This document shows positions 43,262 to 45,659 of a stretch of DNA of 45,659 nt, in pieces; the stretch's first letter is position 1, and each line of letters starts with the position of its first letter. The position numbers and the translations under genes were made by a program. Source of the stretch: Lachnospiraceae bacterium (GTDB lineage Bacteria; Bacillota; Clostridia; Lachnospirales; Lachnospiraceae); the NCBI GenBank assembly GCA_030523275.1, contig JAUNIX010000026.1:1-45659 (forward strand). Reading direction: 5' to 3'. A model generated the notes under the pieces. The model made no database searches, was not told the DNA's origin, and worked only from the letters and a program-made list of their open reading frames with translations.

Positions 43262-44254
43262 TTACTTATCGATTGCTTCTGCTGATTCACGCATGAATGC
43301 GACATCTTCCGGATCCAATTCTAATTCTGCCGATTTTACATTTTCTCTGATTTCGGCAACCGTTGTTGATCCACTTAATAAGTTCAAGAAATCTCCCTGT
43401 GCAAGAATCCATCCTAATGCAAGATTTGCAATTGTACAATCGTATTTCTCACAAAGAGGTTTCCATGATTCCATCATATCCATAGCAGCCTGCATATTAT
43501 CTGGCTGGAACCATTTTTTAGGAATCTGTGCACCTACTGGTTTATAATCTCTTGGGAATGTTCCTGATAATAATCCCATTTCAAGTGGAGAATAGCATTG
43601 GATTGTAACACCATTTTCACGTGCACATGGAATGATTTCTTCTTCAATTCCACGGTCCAAGATGGAATATTTTACTTGAACAATATCTAAATCACCCCAT
43701 TTTAAGTATTCTTCGATATGGTTAATATCTACATTAGCCGCACCAATGGCTTTAATCTTTCCCTGTGCTTTTAAATCATTTAAAACATCCATTGTTTTTT
43801 GGATAGGTACAAAGTATTCTGTTCCTGGTGTTGCCTGCCAGTGTGTCATATAAACATCTACATAATCTGTTCCTAATCGTTTTAATGATTCTTCAATTTC
43901 TCTTTTTACCGATTCACTGTTTAAATTTTTGTATAACTGGATTCCATTTACTTTGTTGAAAAGATCACCTTTCATTTCCTGATCCCAAGTCACACCACAT
44001 TTTGTGATAATTCTAACATCCTCACGGTTCATTCCTTCTAAAGCTTTTCCAAGAATTTTTTCTGAATTACCAAAGTTATATCCTGGAGCTGTATCAATCA
44101 AGTTGACTCCAGCTTTTGGAGCTTCACGAATGGTATCTACAACTGTTTGAAGTTCATGATCTCCACCCCATGCAGAACCACCGCCGATGGACCATGTTCC
44201 AAGACCGATTCTAGATATATCTAATCCAGTTTTTCCTAATTTCATCGTTTTCAT
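43262..44254 (-). CDS. Aldo/keto reductase
   Basis: A 330-residue NAD(P)H-dependent oxidoreductase with a TIM barrel. The catalytic tetrad is visible: D54 and Y59 in DTAPGYNFG, K85 in ITKCG and H138 in MTHWQ; the start LGKTGLDISRIGLGTWSIGG and the late GSTTVAEIRENV nucleotide-binding segment are also typical. It probably interconverts a sugar or sugar-derived aldehyde/ketone and its alcohol. It follows the PfkB gene by 32 bp on the same strand. AAAGGA lies about 9 nt before the ATG. Confidence 0.92.
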   Translation of the reverse strand: MKTMKLGKTGLDISRIGLGTWSIGGGSAWGGDHELQTVVDTIREAPKAGVNLIDTAPGYNFGNSEKILGKALEGMNREDVRIITKCGVTWDQEMKGDLFNKVNGIQLYKNLNSESVKREIEESLKRLGTDYVDVYMTHWQATPGTEYFVPIQKTMDVLNDLKAQGKIKAIGAANVDINHIEEYLKWGDLDIVQVKYSILDRGIEEEIIPCARENGVTIQCYSPLEMGLLSGTFPRDYKPVGAQIPKKWFQPDNMQAAMDMMESWKPLCEKYDCTIANLALGWILAQGDFLNLLSGSTTVAEIRENVKSAELELDPEDVAFMRESAEAIDK

Positions 44255-44286
44255 TTTTATTTTCCTTTCAAATCTAACTCAGTCAA

Positions 44287-45246
44287 CTACTCGTAATCTT
44301 TCTTATATTTTGCCAGCATTTCTTCTACCATATCTCTGTTCTGGACACCGGAGGTTGCGCCTGGATACTGGACAGCGATTGCCGCTGTGCAGTTTGCATA
44401 TTCCCCACAGCCTTTTAAATCTTTTCCCTGAAGTAATGCTGCAATAAATCCTGATGCAAAATTATCTCCGGCACCAATCGTATCTACAGCCGTAATACCT
44501 TTACATGCTGGAACAATCATAACGCCATCTTTATTGCGGATATAACATCCTCTCTTACCAATCTTCATAACTACATTTTTTATTCCATAGCTAAAAAGTT
44601 TATCCGCAACTTTGTCTTCCTCTGTTTCACCGGTCATAAGACAAGCTTCCTCAAAGTTAGGAAAGAAATAATCCACATAGCTTAATGCTCCTGCAATATC
44701 ATCTAAGGTTTCTCCTAATCGGGGCATAATCATATCAGCTGTAATTATCATACCCTGTTCTTTGGCAAACTTAAAAATAACTTCCAATGTCTTTCCATCT
44801 AATAAAGGACAATTAAAAATACTCGCTAATGATAAAATCTTTGCTTCCTTAATTTTTTCAAAATTAACATGCTCGATGTTTTCTTTCCAAAGACTACCAT
44901 TACGATTCGTAATAAATGTTCTCTCTCCATCTTCTGTGACAAGTCCAACATTAATTGACGTATCCAAGGAAGGATCAATGGTGACTCCCTCTGTATCAAT
45001 ATTGTCTTTTTTACAGGAACGCAAGATAAATGCTCCTGCTGCATCGTCCCCGATAGCTGCCATAAGTCCTGTCTTAAATCCTAAACGGCTAATAATTGTT
45101 GACTCATTCATTGCGTCTCCGCCAACAGCCATTGCAATCTGATCAACCGGATATGATTCAATATCAAAGATTTCTCTTGATACCGGACGCAGCGGAATAT
45201 CCACAACCGCTGCACCCAGACATAAAACGTCTAATTTCTTTTCCAC
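44287..45246 (-). CDS. PfkB-family carbohydrate kinase
   Basis: A 319-residue ribokinase-fold sugar kinase with the N-terminal GGDAMNES (42-49, sugar site) and the C-terminal DTIGAGDNFASGF anion-hole motif with the catalytic aspartate. The exact sugar is unknown; with a class II aldolase beside it, phosphorylation of a ketose or ketose phosphate before cleavage is likely. Translation starts at GTG 45246, which shares one base with the aldolase stop (TAGTG), so the two are translationally coupled. Confidence 0.92.
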   Translation of the reverse strand: MEKKLDVLCLGAAVVDIPLRPVSREIFDIESYPVDQIAMAVGGDAMNESTIISRLGFKTGLMAAIGDDAAGAFILRSCKKDNIDTEGVTIDPSLDTSINVGLVTEDGERTFITNRNGSLWKENIEHVNFEKIKEAKILSLASIFNCPLLDGKTLEVIFKFAKEQGMIITADMIMPRLGETLDDIAGALSYVDYFFPNFEEACLMTGETEEDKVADKLFSYGIKNVVMKIGKRGCYIRNKDGVMIVPACKGITAVDTIGAGDNFASGFIAALLQGKDLKGCGEYANCTAAIAVQYPGATSGVQNRDMVEEMLAKYKKDYE

Positions 45247-45659
45247 TATTCATCAGCCCTTCCGTCGTCACCAAACAACTTGATCTTGTACATTGCACGT
45301 TCTTTTACTGCATTACGAACTTCACGCTCTAAAGCTAAGAATGGTTCATCTTTGTGGGCGTTAATAGCCTCCATTGCTGCCTGACAAAGTTCTGTATGGA
45401 TATTGATTTTTGCAATACCACACTGAATTGCTTTTTTAATATCTTCATCGCCAATACCAGACGCTCCATGAAGTACCAGTGGTACGCTGACTTCTCTATT
45501 TACTTCTTCAATAATATCAAATCTGATTTTTGGTTCTGCAGTATAAACACCGTGAACATTACCAACTGCTACTGCAAGAGAATCACATCCTGTACGTTCT
45601 ACAAAATCTTTTGCCTGAGAAGGATCTGTATAAGCATATTCAGCCAATGCTTCTTCATA
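45246..45659 (-). CDS. Class II (zinc) ketose-bisphosphate aldolase, C-terminal part
   Basis: The open frame runs off the right edge of the window; 137 codons are visible, about the C-terminal half. It shows the metal-ligand histidine in GNVHGVY, the second in LHGASGI, and KINIHTELCQA, all in the order of the Fba/GatY/KbaY family. The enzyme cleaves fructose- or tagatose-type bisphosphates to two trioses. It is upstream of, and coupled to, the PfkB kinase gene. The true start and promoter lie outside the window; the substrate is open. Confidence 0.9.
   Translation of the reverse strand, partial: YEEALAEYAYTDPSQAKDFVERTGCDSLAVAVGNVHGVYTAEPKIRFDIIEEVNREVSVPLVLHGASGIGDEDIKKAIQCGIAKINIHTELCQAAMEAINAHKDEPFLALEREVRNAVKERAMYKIKLFGDDGRADE

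Overview
The window reads as chromosome of a low-GC, endospore-forming Gram-positive anaerobe of the Clostridia, most like Lachnospiraceae. The grounds are the sporulation and germination genes (spoVT, spoIIR, a sipL-type SPOCS/LysM protein, a GerA-type receptor), the non-mevalonate isoprenoid genes ispD and ispE, the AT-rich intergenic DNA with strong AGGAGG ribosome sites, and the veg-sipL-ispE neighbourhood. No species can be named from the sequence alone. I see no CRISPR array, prophage, transposase or defence island; most of the window is core genome with a few accessory cassettes.

Layout, left to right. 1-500: two tRNA-Ser genes on the minus strand behind two tandem promoters, with an rRNA-spacer-like motif at the left edge. 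500-5700: a minus-strand block for tRNA t6A modification and RNA processing (YcxB-like, tsaE, tsaB, rimI, small zinc protein, rnz, tsaD, ispD). 5859-6987: spoVT and a small XRE regulator on the plus strand. 7218-12057: uvrB-uvrA. 12167-14291: S41 protease and an AEC transporter, tightly coupled. 14518-17292: a frameshifted OYE-type flavoenzyme divergent from a TetR regulator. 17483-20644: a CdaR/PucR-type regulator, then a degenerate WecG/TagA-like protein paired with a degenerate LCP-like/LytR_C membrane protein. 20816-23225: an SDR (probably EF-P aminopentanone reductase), DUF1934 and ddl. 23404-26376: a second AEC transporter, then an autoregulated GntR/YtrA-type ABC-2 operon. 26418-30872: spoIIR, a transaldolase-like aldolase and a two-gene germinant receptor operon. 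30978-37202: ALDH and ADH with a GntR regulator, ispE, sipL-like and veg. 37412-40827: a secreted Ig-like protein, ftsH and a PrcB-like lipoprotein. 40964-45659: DAACS symporter, DeoR regulator, aldo/keto reductase, PfkB kinase and a class II aldolase cut by the window edge.

The best candidates for something new are: (1) the WecG-like plus LCP-like pair, both of whose domains appear to have lost hallmark residues; (2) the GerAA operon in which the permease gene is fused to a GerAC N-terminal domain, so that two genes replace three, behind an essentially consensus sigma-G promoter; (3) a transcription terminator at 21546-21684 whose one arm is tandemly triplicated; (4) the A7 tract where the best ribosome site of the symporter gene opens the wrong frame; and (5) several well-formed operators (GntR, DeoR, TetR, possible LexA box) that give testable regulatory predictions. 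Nothing here amounts to a proven new system.
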